From: an uncultured Lachnospiraceae bacterium | Lineage (GTDB): Bacteria > Bacillota > Clostridia > Lachnospirales > Lachnospiraceae | Assembly (NCBI GenBank): GCA_951800685.1 | Contig: CATOJY010000017.1 | Span: 1-63,267 of the forward strand | Direction of reading: 5' to 3' | DNA length: 63,267 nucleotides | Shown here: positions 62,051-63,267 of the stretch, one piece after another | Position numbering within the stretch: the first letter of the stretch is position 1 | Layout: every line of letters begins with the position of its first letter | Position numbers and translations under genes: made by a program | The notes under the pieces: model-generated | What the model saw: only the letters and a program-made list of their open reading frames with translations | The model's database searches: none | What the model was told of the DNA's origin: nothing

Positions 62051-62260
62051 ATGAAATGTCCAAAATGCGGCAATGAAAACTGTCAGATTACTACGGAGAC
62101 CATATCTTCTGGAAAAGATTTTTCCGCCAGCAAGGGGTGCTGTGGTGTTTTACTGTTCGGGCCAATTGGCGTAATCTGTGGCGCTTGTGGGAAAGGTAAG
62201 ACAATTCAGTCTACGAATTACTGGGTCTGCCCTGATTGTGGCAAAAAATTTAAAGCATGA
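62051..62260 (+). CDS. Small double zinc-ribbon protein with hydrophobic centre
   Basis: 69 residues. An N-terminal CPKCGNENC and a C-terminal CPDCGKKF flank a Gly/Cys-rich hydrophobic stretch (GCCGVLLFGPIGVICGACG, about 30-48). This arrangement, two CxxC knuckles around a membrane-dipping hydrophobic hairpin, is like LITAF-type proteins in miniature. AAGGAGG precedes the ATG. Its stop overlaps the DUF2085-like gene by 4 nt, so the two are co-translated. Confidence 0.75.
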   Translation: MKCPKCGNENCQITTETISSGKDFSASKGCCGVLLFGPIGVICGACGKGKTIQSTNYWVCPDCGKKFKA

Positions 62261-62640
62261 ACAGTAAGGATAGCTTATGGATACGTTCGATGGAAATATG
62301 CTCAAAGTATTTTAGCTGTCATCAAATGCCGGAACGCAGTTTCTTTATCAGAGGTTATCAGTTCCCGTTATGCGCAAGATGTACTGGCATTGCATTAGGC
62401 TATGTTGCCGCCCTATTTATTGCTCCTTTTCATTTATTTTGTTATCCTATAGGAGTTTTAATGATCCCGTTAATGATAGATGGAACAGTCCAGTACTTTA
62501 CGTCTTACAAATCAAACAACTACAAAAGAGTTGTGACCGGTTTTTTATACGGGTTTGCATTTACATCGATTACCATTCGCTTTATAAACACTGTAATAAA
62601 AAAATTACTTTATGGTCAATATTACCGAAAATCAGAGTGA
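62257..62640 (+). CDS. DUF2085-like membrane protein
   Basis: 127 residues. It opens with a Cys/His motif region, CSKYFSCHQMPERSFFIRG, then LCARCTG, the conserved signature (CHQ-x-P-x-RSF ... CARCTG) of DUF2085. Two or three membrane spans follow. The conserved Cys and His suggest metal binding. It is coupled by ATGA overlap to a zinc-ribbon protein, which suggests a joint membrane function; none is known to me. Confidence 0.8.
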   Translation: MNSKDSLWIRSMEICSKYFSCHQMPERSFFIRGYQFPLCARCTGIALGYVAALFIAPFHLFCYPIGVLMIPLMIDGTVQYFTSYKSNNYKRVVTGFLYGFAFTSITIRFINTVIKKLLYGQYYRKSE

Positions 62641-62651
62641 TATAAAACAAA

Positions 62652-62684
62652 GAGCCGTCCAGTGGTGCAAATACTGGACGGCTC
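62652..62684 (+). terminator. Hairpin after the DUF2085-like gene
   Basis: GAGCCGTCCAG pairs perfectly with CTGGACGGCTC (62674-62684) around 11 nt. There is no T run; it is probably a terminator or processing structure. Confidence 0.5.
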
Positions 62685-62830
62685 CCTATAAGATTGATTC
62701 CCGGAAGATAGAAGAAACCGCATTGCTCTCACAGAACGAATGCTTCTGCACGCTGCCCTGCATACTCAAATGGCAGAGTAATAGGAAAACAATAATATCG
62801 CATAATAGCGTTCACAAGGAGCTATTCACC

Positions 62831-63058
62831 ATGGAATATGTCATCACCTTTACATAGGATGAGGAAGCCAGTGTATGGACAGCAACCAGAAATGATATAC
62901 TTGGACTGGTTCTTGAATCTGCCTCTTATGGCGCTTTATTGGAACGTACACACTTTGCCATCCTAGAACTCTTATCCTTAAACGCAATGGAATTACAGCC
63001 GTTTTATCCCACTTTTAAGGCAGTGCGACACGAAAAGGTGGTGCGGAATCGATTATAA
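62831..63058 (+). pseudogene. DUF1902-like gene with an in-frame amber codon
   Basis: After AAGGAG, ATG reads MEYVITFT, then TAG at 62855-62857 where the family has Trp, then DEEASVWTATRNDILGLVLE, ...ALLERTHFAILELLSLN and on to a TAA (75 codons in frame in all). The pattern matches DUF1902, HicB-like antitoxin-type proteins. One substitution (TGG to TAG) kills it, unless amber is suppressed or translation restarts. Confidence 0.65.
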
Positions 63059-63064
63059 ATTTTA

Positions 63065-63096
63065 AAAACCGCTCCTGCGCCAACAGGAACGGTTTT
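63065..63096 (+). terminator. Terminator after the DUF1902-like gene
   Basis: AAAACCG and TCCTG pair with CAGGA and CGGTTTT around CGCCAA, with one internal mismatch. T-rich on both sides, so it may work in both directions. Confidence 0.65.
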
Positions 63097-63201
63097 AAAT
63101 AGACGATAGCCCCGAAGGATACTACATTCAAACAAATATAGAGAGCGTTTCAAGTTTTGTGTAAACTCAAAAACTGATATAAGATAGGTTAATAGTTACT
63201 T

Positions 63202-63236
63202 AAGGGGCGGATGCCGGATTTCGGGCTCCGCCCCTT
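63202..63236. terminator. GC-rich hairpin near the window end
   Basis: AAGGGGCGGA (63202-63211) pairs perfectly with TCCGCCCCTT (63227-63236). Only a short T pair follows on either strand. It is probably a terminator or the end of the neighbouring unit beyond the window. Confidence 0.45.
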
Positions 63237-63267
63237 ACCCTGTATTATACAGGCTGTTTCCATGCTG

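Noticed and set aside
1..63267. CRISPR arrays, tRNA or rRNA genes
   Set aside because: No regularly spaced direct repeats, no cloverleaf with a T-loop GTTCGAATC-type segment and no rRNA-like sequence was noticed on either strand by eye; a covariance scan would be decisive.

Overview
The window looks like chromosome from a spore-forming, glycan-degrading gut Firmicute of the Lachnospiraceae type (Clostridia). Pointers are two SleC-type spore cortex-lytic enzymes, a YtaF-type sporulation membrane protein, a LacL/LacM beta-galactosidase, AraC-controlled glycosidase genes with an ABC sugar importer, a CIRCE element, NiCo and FMN riboswitches, and a DUF5716/DUF5717-like operon that I associate with Lachnospiraceae. 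No rRNA, tRNA or CRISPR array was seen. All family names come from reading the sequence; no database search was run.

Layout. 0.3-7 kb: a cortex-lytic enzyme behind a sigmaK-like promoter, a secreted TIM-barrel-like protein, a cation-diffusion exporter behind a NiCo riboswitch, and a LysR regulator. 7-20.5 kb: a glycan locus. GH2, GH20 and lacL-lacM run on the minus strand. Two AraC regulators and a three-gene carbohydrate ABC importer run on the plus strand. Together they could import and dismantle a beta-galactoside/N-acetylhexosamine glycan. 20.5-25.7 kb: a cell-wall amidase, then a response regulator/histidine kinase pair bracketed by two exported proteins of unknown function. 25.8-34.4 kb: purB and, upstream of it, a four-gene operon: a 1197-aa repeat protein, an actin/Hsp70-fold-like protein, a TPR-like protein and a coiled-coil membrane protein. 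This is the strongest candidate for an undescribed system. 34.4-36.9 kb: the second cortex-lytic enzyme, then an FMN riboswitch and ribU. 37-51 kb: mostly housekeeping genes (htpG with CIRCE, a PrsA-like foldase, a PHP phosphoesterase, ilvE, an orphan pstB, folA, thyA, a beta-CASP nuclease, ytaF, a Ca-type P-ATPase, greA).

From about 51 kb the sequence turns into an accessory region. It holds a two-component system with an intramembrane-sensing type kinase, then a 50-aa membrane microprotein, an ABC ATPase and two ABC permeases, all tightly coupled. After these come a DUF3788-like gene, an XRE regulator with an MFS exporter, and a field of broken genes: a pyridoxamine-oxidase fragment, a serine recombinase, a phage minor-capsid-like gene, an XRE gene with a homopolymer frameshift, and a DUF1902-like gene with an in-frame amber codon. 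These suggest repeated mobile-element insertion followed by decay. Two small intact genes (a zinc ribbon and a DUF2085-like membrane protein) sit among them.

Starts were moved inward from the longest open frame wherever a clear Shine-Dalgarno sequence supported a later codon.
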